A stretch of 64,000 nt of DNA from assembly GCA_035551615.1 (NCBI GenBank), contig DASZNC010000059.1, positions 13,099 through 77,098 of the forward strand. Direction: 5' to 3'. Each line of letters opens with the position of its first letter. The stretch's first letter is position 1. This stretch comes from JAKCDU01 sp035551615. GTDB lineage: Bacteria; Actinomycetota; Acidimicrobiia; Acidimicrobiales; Palsa-688. This document shows, one piece after another, positions 1 through 8,166 of this stretch. The notes under the pieces are model-generated. The model searched no databases. It saw only the letters and a list, made by a program, of their open reading frames with translations, and was not told where the DNA came from. Made by a program: the position numbers and the translations under genes.

Positions 1-619
1 GGGCAGGGAGGTGCTGCGGTACATCGAAGGCGACACGGTCGGTTGGGCCCTCCCCTGGCCGGACTGGTTGCGCACCGATCAACTGCTCGACGATGTCGGG
101 CGGGCGCTGGCCCGCTACCACAACGCAGCAGCCGGCTTCGCCGCCACCGGTGCCCGGTGGCAGAGCGGGCCACCGGCGACGATGAGCGGCACCCCGCTGA
201 TCGCCCACAACGACGTGGCCCCGTACAACATCGTGGCCGCCGGCGGACGGCTGGCCGGCCTCATCGACTGGGATCTGGCCGGACCGGGAACAGCCCGGGC
301 CGACCTGGCGTTCGCCGCCTGGCAGTGGGTGCCGCTGCACGGCCCGTTCGTGACGTCGCTCATGGGGTGGGACGGGTCGGACAGGCGGGAGCGGCTGCAT
401 CTGCTGCTCGAGACCTACGGGGCCGAAGCGGACGTCGACTGGGGCACGGCCGACCATTTCATCGACGCGGTCGTCGAACGGGTCGGCTACAACCGGTCGG
501 TCATGCTCGAGCGGGCGGCCGCCGGGGACCCGGCCTATCAGGCGCTGGTGGACCAGGGTCACATCGGCGGCATGGACGAGGCGCTCGGCTTCCTCGCCGG
601 CGAGGGCCGCTCGCTCTAA
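1..619 (+). CDS. Aminoglycoside phosphotransferase/choline kinase-family protein, 3' part
   Basis: The reading frame is open from base 2, so the gene begins left of the window and only about 205 C-terminal residues are visible. The kinase-fold signature is clear: a catalytic-loop segment HNDVAPYN (the H-x-D-x-x-P-x-N form of this family) followed about 18 residues later by IDWD, whose Asp would bind Mg-ATP. The family phosphorylates hydroxyls of small molecules, including antibiotics, choline and fructosamines; the substrate cannot be told because the N-lobe is missing. The visible GTG at 11 is probably internal. A strong inverted repeat follows the stop. Confidence 0.8.
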   Translation, partial: GREVLRYIEGDTVGWALPWPDWLRTDQLLDDVGRALARYHNAAAGFAATGARWQSGPPATMSGTPLIAHNDVAPYNIVAAGGRLAGLIDWDLAGPGTARADLAFAAWQWVPLHGPFVTSLMGWDGSDRRERLHLLLETYGAEADVDWGTADHFIDAVVERVGYNRSVMLERAAAGDPAYQALVDQGHIGGMDEALGFLAGEGRSL

Positions 620-624
620 CCCTC

Positions 625-692
625 GTTCTGTGGTCGATTTTGCGGACTACACACGGAAAATCGACCACAGAACAACGGATCGACCACAGAAC
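625..692. repeat. Palindromic element built on TTCTGTGGTCGATTTT, copy 1
   Basis: A perfect 17-bp inverted repeat has arms at 625-641 (GTTCTGTGGTCGATTTT) and 657-673 around a 15-nt loop. The last 14 bases of the right arm (ATCGACCACAGAAC, 660-673) recur directly at 679-692. It lies between two converging genes, where a hairpin could terminate transcription both ways. The same core returns at 49067-49117, so it is a dispersed element and not just a local terminator. Confidence 0.85.
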
Positions 693-738
693 GGTCCGGC
701 CCGCCTGCCCGCCTCGGGCCGCCGGCCGGCCGGGGGGC

Positions 739-942
739 TCAGGGCCGCGACACCGCCCGCCACAGCGACACCGGCAGCACCAGGGCGAAGAACACGGGCA
801 CCACCCACCACGCCGAGGTCCCGCTGCGGTGCACCAGCCAGGTGAGCGTCATGGCCAGCACCACGGCCACGGCGACGCGCCAGTCGTCACCGATGACGAA
901 GTCGTACCAGAAGGCCAGGAACCGGCGGACGGCATTGATCAT
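739..942 (-). CDS. Small two-helix membrane protein
   Basis: A 67-residue protein starting MINAVRRFLAFWYDF. Two hydrophobic segments, about residues 21-37 and 43-60, are separated by a short polar turn, so it should sit in the cytoplasmic membrane. The ATG overlaps the stop of the upstream membrane-protein gene as ATGA (939-942), which indicates translational coupling. I do not recognise a family. The pairing suggests an accessory subunit of its larger neighbour, but that is inference from position only. Confidence 0.7.
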   Translation of the reverse strand: MINAVRRFLAFWYDFVIGDDWRVAVAVVLAMTLTWLVHRSGTSAWWVVPVFFALVLPVSLWRAVSRP

Positions 943-1745
943 GTCGGCACCTCGACCGGGGCCACGCCCGTCCGGTCGTCCGCGTTGCGGCGCGTCCGCA
1001 GCACGGCGACGCACAGCAGGGCGTAGGCGGCCACGCCCGGCACGACCACCAACAGGGCGACGTCGTTGCCGGGCCACGTGGCGCCGGCCCCCTCGGCCCC
1101 CCAGAACATGCCGAACGATGTCAACATCACGCCCACCACGAACTTCATCGTGTTCTCCGGGACCCGGGCCAGCGGCGCCCGCACGGCAAACCCGGCGGCG
1201 GTCACCACCAGGACGGCCGACACGGCGGCCACTGCGGCCAGAGGGATGTCCTTCTGGTTGCTGCCGAAGGTGAGCGTGATGAAGACCACCTCGAGGCCCT
1301 CCAGCACCACCCCCTTGAACGACAGGGTGAACGCATACCAGTCGTCGACCACGCCCCGCTGCTGCCGGGCGGCCGTCTCCGCCGCCGCCACCTGCTTCAG
1401 GTAGATGGCCGCCTCGTCGTGCAGGGCCTTGTGGCCGCTGGCCCGCAGGATGGCCTTGCGCAGCCACTGGACCCCGAACACCAGCAACAGGCCACCCACG
1501 ATCAGCCGCAACCAGTGCAGGGGGATGGCCGAGACGCCCGGACCCAGGGCAGCCACGATCACGGCCAGCACCACCAACCCGGCGCCCACGCCGGCCAGGG
1601 CCGACCGCCACGATCTGGTGGTCCCGGCGGCCAGCACGATGGTCGTGGCCTCCACCGCCTCGACGGCGCAGGCCAGGAACACAGCGGCGAACAGTGCGCC
1701 CGCTCCTCCAGTCACGCCGGCCAGCCTAGTGACGGCCCCCGGCAT
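939..1745 (-). CDS. Multi-pass membrane protein with two E-x-x-E helices, possible cation transporter
   Basis: A 268-residue protein with six to seven hydrophobic segments. Two of them carry matching acidic motifs, EAVEATTIVLAAG near residue 30 and EGLEVVFITLTFG near residue 150, in an apparent duplicated half-structure. Paired E-x-x-E helices recall the REGLE motifs of FTR1-type iron permeases and the acidic motifs of GDT1-like cation exchangers, but overall resemblance is not strong enough to name either. The gene lies 33 nt after the VWA gene and overlaps the small membrane protein that follows, so it is probably the fourth gene of an operon starting at the alcohol dehydrogenase. The GTG or ATG choice near 1745 is not decided by a clear ribosome site. 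Confidence 0.75.
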   Translation of the reverse strand: MPGAVTRLAGVTGGAGALFAAVFLACAVEAVEATTIVLAAGTTRSWRSALAGVGAGLVVLAVIVAALGPGVSAIPLHWLRLIVGGLLLVFGVQWLRKAILRASGHKALHDEAAIYLKQVAAAETAARQQRGVVDDWYAFTLSFKGVVLEGLEVVFITLTFGSNQKDIPLAAVAAVSAVLVVTAAGFAVRAPLARVPENTMKFVVGVMLTSFGMFWGAEGAGATWPGNDVALLVVVPGVAAYALLCVAVLRTRRNADDRTGVAPVEVPT

Positions 1746-1778
1746 TCCTGAATCGGCCGCTGAGCCGGCGGCCCGGCC

Positions 1779-2717
1779 TCAGCGGCCGAGGATGTCGACG
1801 ACCGCATCAGCCGCCGCCGACGGTCGTCCCAACTCGGCCATCCGGCCCCCTCCCGCTCCGGCCAGCGCCCGGCAGGCATCCAGGGATTCGGCCTCCGGCG
1901 CCAACGCCAGGACGTGCAGAGGTACACCCATGGCCGCGGCGGCCGCGGCGATGGGCAAAGGGTCCCCGCCTTCATTGGCCATCCCGTCGCTCAGGAGTAC
2001 GACGTCGCGGCGGGCGACCGACGCTTCGGCCATCTGGGCCAGGGCGGCCCGCAGTCCGCCCTCCAGGTCGGTGGTGTCACCACCACGGAGGGCGAGGACC
2101 CGATCGACGGCGGTCGACACCGGCCCGACGTCGCGGATGTGACGCAGGACCACCGCCTTGGACCAGAACGCCACCACGGCCAGCTGGTCGCCCGGTCCGG
2201 TGCGGGCGGCCAACGCGGCGGCGGTGATCACGGCCGTGGCGAGGGGCGGGCCGGTGACCGATCCCGATGCGTCGACCACGAGCACCACGGCCCGGCCGGG
2301 CCGGCGCCAGCCCCTCCACCGCAGGTCCTCGGCCCGCAGTTCGGGGTGCTCGCCCAGGCGTTCAACGGTTGCGTCGATGTCGAGGTCCACGCCCCCGTCG
2401 CGGACCGGCCCCAAGCGGGCCGATCCACCGGGGCGGGACGGGCCGGCCCGCCGGGCGGCCGGGATCACGAGGGCGGCGGCCAGATCCCGGGCCTGGGCCC
2501 GCAACCGGGGATCGGTGGCCCGGGTCAGGTCGGCCAGGAGGGCCACGCCCTCGTCGAGGTCGTCGTCGAGGGCGCCGGCCAGGGCGGCGGCATCCAGGGC
2601 ACCGACCTCGGGCGAGACGTCCTCGAGTTGGGGGTGGGATCGCCGGATCTCGTCGCGCGAAAGGGTGCGCCGATTCTGCTGGCGGAGGAGTTCCTCGACC
2701 TCGCCGGGGTCGGTTAC
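1779..2717 (-). CDS. von Willebrand factor A (VWA) domain protein of the MoxR-VWA pair
   Basis: The C-terminal half is a VWA domain with an intact MIDAS: DASGS after a hydrophobic strand, a Thr in GGDTTD, and an Asp in LLSDG. VWA proteins work with MoxR AAA+ ATPases as metal-cofactor or assembly chaperones. The first standard start in this frame is a GTG at 2546, giving 255 residues. However, the frame reads on upstream as convincing protein (VEELLRQQNRR, then SPEVGALDAAALAGAL), typical of the N-terminus of these proteins. That extension reaches a GTA codon at 2717-2715 overlapping the MoxR stop as GTAA, exactly where a GTGA overlap would be expected. I give the long form. The start codon is either mutated, non-canonical or a sequence error. 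Confidence 0.8.
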   Translation of the reverse strand, partial: VTDPGEVEELLRQQNRRTLSRDEIRRSHPQLEDVSPEVGALDAAALAGALDDDLDEGVALLADLTRATDPRLRAQARDLAAALVIPAARRAGPSRPGGSARLGPVRDGGVDLDIDATVERLGEHPELRAEDLRWRGWRRPGRAVVLVVDASGSVTGPPLATAVITAAALAARTGPGDQLAVVAFWSKAVVLRHIRDVGPVSTAVDRVLALRGGDTTDLEGGLRAALAQMAEASVARRDVVLLSDGMANEGGDPLPIAAAAAAMGVPLHVLALAPEAESLDACRALAGAGGGRMAELGRPSAAADAVVDILGR

Positions 2718-3646
2718 GGGCGATCCGGGCCGGTGCTGGTCCGGGCCGTCTCCGCCGGCGGGCGGGGGGCCGGACCGCTCACTTTTCCCGGCGGGTCCGG
2801 AGCCGCCGCTGCCCAGATCTCCTCGATCACCGCCTCTGCGCTACGGGTGACGCCCTCACGGACGGTGACCCGCCCCGACAGGGCGGTCAGAGCCGCATCG
2901 ATCCCGACGAGATCACGCTCGGCCCGCAGGGCGGCCAGCTCCGAGGCGACAGCCACCACGTCGATGGCCCCCCGCACCGACGAGCCGACCCGCAGGTCGG
3001 GATGGGTCCGGGTGAGCCGCACCGCCCGCACCGCCCGGGCCACCAGACCGGGCGGGCCCGGGGCGACGCGCGAGACGATGGCCGTCTCCTCCGCCTCCTC
3101 CTGGTAGCCGACCGCCACCCGGCAGGTGCGGTCGTAGAGGGCGGGTGTGATCCGGCCCGTCCCGATGGCGTCGAAGGGGTTCATGGCGGCGACCAGCCGG
3201 AAGGTGGGGGCGGCCACTACCTCGCCATAGCGGGGAACCTGCATGCGGCGCTCGGAGAGCACCCCGAGGAGCACGTTGAGCGTCTCTTCCGGGACCCGGT
3301 TCAGTTCCTCGACGTACAGGAGCGAGCCGGTCGTCATGGCCTGCATCAGAGGGCCGGGCATGAAGGTGTCGTTGCGGTAACCGTCGCTCAGCACCCGGGA
3401 CGGATCGTGGTGCCCGATGAGGCGGGCCGGCGACAGCTCGGCGTTGCCCTCGACGAGGAACAGGTCGACCCCGGCGCCGGTGGCCAGCGCCCGCAGGAGG
3501 GTCGTCTTCCCCGTTCCGGGCGGCCCTTCGAGCAGGACACTCCGCCCGGCGGCCAGCGCCGCGGCGACCACTTCGATGTCGCGCTGGCGCCCGACCAGGA
3601 CGTCCCGGGCGGCGGCCACCATGGCCGCCGCCGGCAGGACGCTCAA
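2714..3646 (-). CDS. MoxR-family AAA+ ATPase
   Basis: A 310-residue protein of the MoxR family. It has a Walker A motif GPPGTGKT near residue 40, a Walker B segment LLYVEELNR near 108, and the sensor-1 region AAMNP near 153. MoxR ATPases act in the cytoplasm with VWA partners to activate or assemble metalloenzymes, often oxidoreductases. The TTG start overlaps the stop of the alcohol dehydrogenase gene (TTGA, 3643-3646) and the VWA gene follows directly, so the three are translationally coupled. This arrangement makes the upstream dehydrogenase a plausible client. The C-terminal 30 residues are Pro/Ala-rich and probably disordered. Confidence 0.92.
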   Translation of the reverse strand: MSVLPAAAMVAAARDVLVGRQRDIEVVAAALAAGRSVLLEGPPGTGKTTLLRALATGAGVDLFLVEGNAELSPARLIGHHDPSRVLSDGYRNDTFMPGPLMQAMTTGSLLYVEELNRVPEETLNVLLGVLSERRMQVPRYGEVVAAPTFRLVAAMNPFDAIGTGRITPALYDRTCRVAVGYQEEAEETAIVSRVAPGPPGLVARAVRAVRLTRTHPDLRVGSSVRGAIDVVAVASELAALRAERDLVGIDAALTALSGRVTVREGVTRSAEAVIEEIWAAAAPDPPGKVSGPAPRPPAETARTSTGPDRP

Positions 3647-4764
3647 TCGAAGAGGACGACGCCGCGGATGTTCTTTCCGGCGTGCATGTCCTCGTACCCC
3701 TGCGCAACCTGATCGAGGCGGTAGGTGTTGGTCACCAACTCGTCCAGCTTCAGCTTGCCGTCCCGGTACATCTGCGCCTGGCGCAGAATGTCGGAGCTCG
3801 GGTTGGATGCGCCGAACAGCGAGCCCTGGATCCGCTTCTGGAACAGTGTCAGCTCGCCCAGCGAGATGGGCAGGCCCACCTCCATCAGGTTGCCCAGGCC
3901 CGTGACCACCACCGTGCCCGCCTTACGGGTGGCGGCGAAAGCCTGGGCCACGTGATCTCCTTTGACCACACCTATCGTCACGATGACGGCGTCCGCCCCC
4001 TGACCGTTGGTGAAGCTCTTGGCCAGCTCGTCGGCCTCGGCGATGTCGGCGAAGGCGTGGGTGGCGCCCAGTTGCAGCGCCTTCTCCCGCTTCAGCTCGA
4101 CCGGATCGACGGCGATGACGTTGGTGGCGCCGGCCGCCGCCGCCCCCTGCACGGCATTGATGCCGATGCCACCTATGCCCATCACGATGACGGTGTCGCC
4201 AGGGCGCACGTCGGCCGAGTTGACCGCCGATCCCCAACCGGTGCCCACGCCGCAACCGAGCAGGCACACCTTGTCGAGCGGGAGGTCCTTGTCGACCTTG
4301 ACCGCTGACGCCAGGCTCACCACGGTGTGCTCGGCGAAGGTCGAGATACCGCACATCTGGCCGACCGGCTCACCGTCGACGGTGTGCATGCGGTAGCTGG
4401 TCGGGTCCTCCGGCCGGCCGCCGGACAGGAGACCGGCCCCCAGATCGCAGAGGTTCTGCATGCCGGCCGCACACCACCGGCAGCGACCGCACCCGGGCAG
4501 GAAGGAGAACACGACGTGGTCGCCGACCTCGAAGCCGCCGGTGTTCGGGCCGATCTTCTCGACCACGCCGGCGCCCTCGTGACCACCGCAGAACGGATAA
4601 ACCGCGACCGGGATGTCCCCCGTGGCGATGTGGTCGTCGGAGTGGCACAGCCCGGAGGCGGCCATCCGGATGAGCAACTCGCCCTGGCGGGGCTCGTCCA
4701 GTTCGATGTCTATGGTCTCGTAGCTGCCGGGCGCCGAGGCGATGACAGATCCGCGGGTACGCAT
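3643..4764 (-). CDS. Zinc alcohol dehydrogenase, NDMA-dependent type
   Basis: A 373-residue medium-chain dehydrogenase oxidising alcohols. Catalytic zinc ligands are visible as Cys40 (GLCHSD), His62-Glu63 (GGHEGAGVV) and the conserved CGVGTG segment; structural zinc ligands are Cys92, Cys95, Cys98 and Cys106. The Rossmann motif GIGGIG lies near residue 197. Sequence character matches the actinobacterial NDMA-dependent group, in which the bound nicotinamide is not freely exchanged and electrons are thought to pass to mycofactocin. The ATG is preceded by AAGGGGGAG, a strong ribosome site, so this gene has a leader, with TATAAC or TAGAGT hexamers upstream. It heads a coupled operon with moxR and the VWA gene. 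Confidence 0.9.
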   Translation of the reverse strand: MRTRGSVIASAPGSYETIDIELDEPRQGELLIRMAASGLCHSDDHIATGDIPVAVYPFCGGHEGAGVVEKIGPNTGGFEVGDHVVFSFLPGCGRCRWCAAGMQNLCDLGAGLLSGGRPEDPTSYRMHTVDGEPVGQMCGISTFAEHTVVSLASAVKVDKDLPLDKVCLLGCGVGTGWGSAVNSADVRPGDTVIVMGIGGIGINAVQGAAAAGATNVIAVDPVELKREKALQLGATHAFADIAEADELAKSFTNGQGADAVIVTIGVVKGDHVAQAFAATRKAGTVVVTGLGNLMEVGLPISLGELTLFQKRIQGSLFGASNPSSDILRQAQMYRDGKLKLDELVTNTYRLDQVAQGYEDMHAGKNIRGVVLFD

Positions 4765-4847
4765 GGTGACTCCCCCTTGTCGGTTGGCGGTCTCCGGTCG
4801 ACTCTAGGCCCGTGTTATATCGCCTGCGCCAGACGGTCCGCCTCCAA

Positions 4848-4853
4848 TACGGT
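4848..4853 (+). promoter_or_regulatory. Putative -10 box (TACGGT) of the ABC-F gene
   Basis: TACGGT ends 8 nt before the GTG at 4862 and no Shine-Dalgarno sequence is present, which fits a leaderless or nearly leaderless transcript. The -35 region is not clear. Confidence 0.35.
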
Positions 4854-4861
4854 GATCGGCC

Positions 4862-6484
4862 GTGTTGTCGGCCCGAGGAGTGACCATTCAAAGGGGCACC
4901 CAGGTGGTGCTCGATTCGGTCTCCCTGTCGGTCGACCGGGGCTCGCGCCTGGGCGTGGTCGGTCCCAACGGCGTGGGCAAGAGCACCCTGCTGCGGGTTC
5001 TCGCCGGCCAGCAGGTCCCCGACCAGGGTGTCATCGAGAAGGCGCCGGCGTCGCTGCGGATCGCCTTCCTGGCCCAGGAAACCGATGCCCTTCCGGGCGA
5101 GTACCTGCTCAATTACCTGGGCCGCCGGACCGGCGTGGCCGAGGCGTCGGCCGAACTGGACCGGCAGACCGAGCTGCTGGCCACCGACCCTTCTGCGGTT
5201 GACGCCTACTCGGACGCGCTCGATACGTTCATCGCCGCCGGTGGCGGGGATTTCGAGACCCGGGTGGGGACGGTGGCGGCCGAGGTGGGACTGCCCCCGG
5301 ACCGGCTCCAGGTCCCGGTGATCGATTACTCCGGAGGCCAGTCGGCCCGGGCCCGGCTGGCCGCCGTCCTGCTCACCCGCGCCGATGTGCTGCTGCTCGA
5401 CGAACCGACCAACGACCTCGACTTCGCCGGGCTGGACCTGCTCGAGTCGGCGGTCGGCCGCTTCGACGGGGCGGTGGTGATGGTGTCCCACGACCGGGCC
5501 TTCCTCGACCGGGCGGCCACGCGCGTGCTCGAGATCGAGGAGCACACCCACCGGTCCACCGAATACGCCGGGGCGTGGTCGGAATACGTCGAGCGGCGGG
5601 CCCTGGCCCGCTCGCAGGCCTCCGCTGCGTTCGCCGACTGGAAGGCGGAACGGGACCGGCTGCGGGCCCGTGTGCGCACCCAGCGCTCGTGGTCGGAGGA
5701 GGGCGTGCGCAAGGCGACCCGCAAGCCGAAGGACAACGACAAGGCGCAACGTGACTTCCGGATCAACCGCACCGAGAAGCAGGCCTCCAAGGTGCGCACC
5801 TCGGAACGGGTGCTCGACAAACTGGGCACGGTGGACAAGCCCTGGGAGGGCTGGGACCTGCACCTGGACCTGGCCCACGACGGGCGCAGCGGCGACCGCG
5901 TGGCCCGCCTGTCCGACGCCGTCGTCCGCCGGGGCGCCTGGCAACTGGGACCGGTGGACCTGGAGATCGGGTGGGCCGAACGCATCGTGGTCACCGGGCC
6001 GAACGGCGGTGGCAAGTCGACCCTGCTCGCCGCCCTGCTCGGCACCATCGCGCCGTCCTCCGGGGACCGGTGGGTGGGGCCGTCGGTCCGATTCGGCGAA
6101 CTGGATCAGCGGCGCAGCCGGGTCGACCCGGGAGTGTCGCTCGCTGATGCGTTCACAACCTCCACCGGGGTCACGACCGAAGAAGCCCGGTCGACGCTGG
6201 CCAAGTTCGGGCTCGGCGCCTCCCACGTCGGCCGCTCGGTCGGCCGCCTGTCGCCGGGCGAGCGGACCCGGGCCCAGCTGGCCGAACTGATGCTGCTCGG
6301 TACCAACTGCCTGGTGCTCGACGAGCCGACCAACCATCTCGACCTGCCGGCCATCGAACAGCTCGAGGAGGCCATGGAGTCCTTCGCCGGCACGCTGCTG
6401 GTCATCACCCACGACCGCTGGCTGCTCGACGGGCTGCGGGTGGACCGGGCCATCGAGGTGGCCGACGGGACGGTGCGCGGCTAG
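4862..6484 (+). CDS. ABC-F family ATPase (ribosome-associated, Ettasim)
   Basis: A 540-residue protein with two ABC domains and no membrane segments. Domain 1 has Walker A GPNGVGKST, signature YSGGQ and Walker B LLLDEPTNDLD. Domain 2 has GPNGGGKST, LSPGE and LVLDEPTNHLD. A charged, helical linker near residues 240-320 (rich in Arg, Lys and Glu) is the P-site tRNA interaction motif region of ABC-F proteins. Such proteins act on the ribosome E site to relieve stalled or antibiotic-bound translation. The signature of domain 2 is LSPGE instead of LSGGE. Start GTG 4862; TTG 4865 is an alternative. It is divergent from the dehydrogenase operon. Confidence 0.93.
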   Translation: MLSARGVTIQRGTQVVLDSVSLSVDRGSRLGVVGPNGVGKSTLLRVLAGQQVPDQGVIEKAPASLRIAFLAQETDALPGEYLLNYLGRRTGVAEASAELDRQTELLATDPSAVDAYSDALDTFIAAGGGDFETRVGTVAAEVGLPPDRLQVPVIDYSGGQSARARLAAVLLTRADVLLLDEPTNDLDFAGLDLLESAVGRFDGAVVMVSHDRAFLDRAATRVLEIEEHTHRSTEYAGAWSEYVERRALARSQASAAFADWKAERDRLRARVRTQRSWSEEGVRKATRKPKDNDKAQRDFRINRTEKQASKVRTSERVLDKLGTVDKPWEGWDLHLDLAHDGRSGDRVARLSDAVVRRGAWQLGPVDLEIGWAERIVVTGPNGGGKSTLLAALLGTIAPSSGDRWVGPSVRFGELDQRRSRVDPGVSLADAFTTSTGVTTEEARSTLAKFGLGASHVGRSVGRLSPGERTRAQLAELMLLGTNCLVLDEPTNHLDLPAIEQLEEAMESFAGTLLVITHDRWLLDGLRVDRAIEVADGTVRG

Positions 6485-6544
6485 CCGGTCGGCGGCCGAC
6501 ATACGGCCCGGCGGCGGGCCAGCAGGCGGCGGCCCCGTGCGGGA

Positions 6545-7786
6545 CTAACCGGCCGGTGGGCGGACCGGCACTGTGAAATCGTCGAACACGGCCGGTGTGA
6601 TGGCCGTCGGAGCAACGCCGGGCGGGACCGACACCTGCACTGCCTGGACGTGTATGTCCTGGGCCGAGACCCGGATACGGGTGTAGCCGTAGTGGCCGCT
6701 GTCCACTGCTTGGATCGTCACGCCGGCCAGGCCGGGGAACGTGGCCGGCAGTTTCAGCGCGACGACGTCGGCGGCGATGGCGTGCAGGTTGTGGTAGCCG
6801 CCGTTGCCGGCGACGAGGTAGGTGAGTGAACCGGAGCCATCAACCAGGGACGCGTCGCGGGAGTGGCGCTGGTAGTCGTGCACATGCCCGGCGCAGATCA
6901 GGTCGGGGAGCCGCTTGGTCGCCTTCATGGCGTCGTCCAGCACCCCGATCATGTAGGCGCTGGAGCTGTGATAGGCGTCGGCCGAGATGGGCGGGTGGTG
7001 CATGGTCACGATGAGCGCCTTGCCGGCCGGTGCGGCGGTCAGTTCGGAATGCAGCCAGGCCACCTGGGTGGCGTCCATCTCGCCGTACTCGGGGACGTTG
7101 GTGTACAACCCGATGATCGTCGCCAATGGCGTATCCAGCGTCCAGTAGACGTTGGGCTGGGTCATGGTCGTCCGACCGGTGTCGCCGGCCGCCGGGTTGG
7201 TCGCCGGGGCGGTGGTGCAGAAGTTCTGGATGAAGCCGTCGAGCGTTGTCTGGCCGGCATTCAGTGGGTCGCCGTCGTGGTTGCCGGGCACTGCGAATAT
7301 CGGCGCCGTGTAGTGGACATACGGGTCGTAGAACTGGGGGTAGTACTGCGACTCCTGGCCGTTGAAGTAGACGCAGTCGCCCAGCACGTACAGGAAGCTG
7401 GGCACCCATCCGGCCGCCGGGGCGGTGATGTCGCGTTCCATGGCCTCGGCCACGTTCTGCTGCGGGAGCGGGTTGGCGATCCCCCCGGTGTCGCCGACCA
7501 TGTGGAACGTCATGGCACCGGCCTTCGTGATGGCGGCGACGGCGGCGTCGCCCAGGACCGACGCCAGATCCAGGTGAAAGGGCGACGGACCGACGGGAGG
7601 CGGCAGGGGCTGGAAGGCCTGACCGCTGGCCGGCGTGGACTGGGGCCCGTCGGCCGCCAGCAGCCGCCGGCGCCCGAACCGGTGACCGGTCGGTGACTGC
7701 GGATGGGGGGTATCGGAGCCGAGGGGCGTGTCGGGGCCGGGAGGGGTTGCGGGGCCGGGAGGGGTGTCGGGGCCAGGAGGGGTCAC
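6545..7786 (-). CDS. Calcineurin-like metallophosphoesterase
   Basis: A 413-residue protein with all five signature blocks of the calcineurin-like phosphoesterase fold: VGDTGG, YVLGDCVY, PGNHDGD, TMHHPP and AGHVHDYQRH, which together bind two metal ions. Members hydrolyse phosphomonoesters or diesters; purple-acid-phosphatase-like order of motifs is suggested, but the substrate is unknown. The N-terminal 45 residues are a Pro/Gly/Thr-rich repeat encoded by 18-bp tandem copies, followed by GRRRLLAADG. No hydrophobic signal follows the Arg pair, so secretion is not supported. The true start may lie inside or after the repeat. Confidence 0.88.
   Translation of the reverse strand: MTPPGPDTPPGPATPPGPDTPLGSDTPHPQSPTGHRFGRRRLLAADGPQSTPASGQAFQPLPPPVGPSPFHLDLASVLGDAAVAAITKAGAMTFHMVGDTGGIANPLPQQNVAEAMERDITAPAAGWVPSFLYVLGDCVYFNGQESQYYPQFYDPYVHYTAPIFAVPGNHDGDPLNAGQTTLDGFIQNFCTTAPATNPAAGDTGRTTMTQPNVYWTLDTPLATIIGLYTNVPEYGEMDATQVAWLHSELTAAPAGKALIVTMHHPPISADAYHSSSAYMIGVLDDAMKATKRLPDLICAGHVHDYQRHSRDASLVDGSGSLTYLVAGNGGYHNLHAIAADVVALKLPATFPGLAGVTIQAVDSGHYGYTRIRVSAQDIHVQAVQVSVPPGVAPTAITPAVFDDFTVPVRPPAG
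7733..7786. repeat. 18-bp tandem repeat, G-rich (potential G-quadruplex)
   Basis: Three copies of an 18-bp unit (GGGGCCGGGAGGGGTTGC, then two close variants) lie at 7733-7750, 7751-7768 and 7769-7786. They encode the Pro-Gly repeat at the N-terminus of the phosphoesterase. The plus strand, which is the template strand here, has nine runs of two to four G with very short loops, favourable for G-quadruplex folding. Confidence 0.75.
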
Positions 7787-7811
7787 CGCCCGACCCTATG
7801 CCTCGGCCCGG

Positions 7812-8165
7812 CTACTGCTGGACGAGAGTGAGCGGGTTGCCTTCGGGGTCCTCGACGAACGCCATGGTCGGTCCGCCGGGCAGGTCGAACGGGTCGGATG
7901 TGACCTTCCCGCCCAGGTCGGCGGCCAGGGTCAGGCTGGCCCGGATGTCACGGACCTGCACGTACAGGACCACCCCGGAGGTCGATCCCTCGCGGATGTG
8001 ACCGGCCGGTCCCGGCTCGGGCCCCCCGAGTCCCGGGGTGATGAACCTGATGTCGCCGTCGGTGACGGTCCAGTTGAACAGCCGGCCATAGAAGGCAGCC
8101 TGGCGCTCGGCGTCGCGGGCGACGATCTCCCAGTGGACCACCGGACGGGCCCAGTCGTCGGCCAT
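7812..8165 (-). CDS. VOC (glyoxalase-fold) family protein
   Basis: A 117-residue single VOC module with paired beta-alpha-beta-beta-beta units: the first begins PVVHWEIVARD and the second GVVLYVQVRDI. It ends with the family-typical PEGNPLTLVQ. VOC proteins bind a metal and act as dioxygenases, glyoxalases, epimerases or resistance proteins; none can be assigned here. Start ATG 8165 (MADDWARP) fits the domain boundary. The next gene upstream ends at 8167, so the two are contiguous. Confidence 0.85.
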   Translation of the reverse strand: MADDWARPVVHWEIVARDAERQAAFYGRLFNWTVTDGDIRFITPGLGGPEPGPAGHIREGSTSGVVLYVQVRDIRASLTLAADLGGKVTSDPFDLPGGPTMAFVEDPEGNPLTLVQQ

Positions 8166-8166
8166 T

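Noticed and set aside
4370..6502. Long antisense open frame across the ABC-F gene
   Set aside because: It is rich in Arg, Gly, Pro and His with no domain, and mirrors the codon bias of the ABC-F gene on the other strand. The ABC-F frame has all expected motifs.
7640..7690. Twin-arginine signal in the metallophosphoesterase (GRRRLLAADG)
   Set aside because: There is an Arg pair but no hydrophobic segment after it, and no cleavage site is visible.
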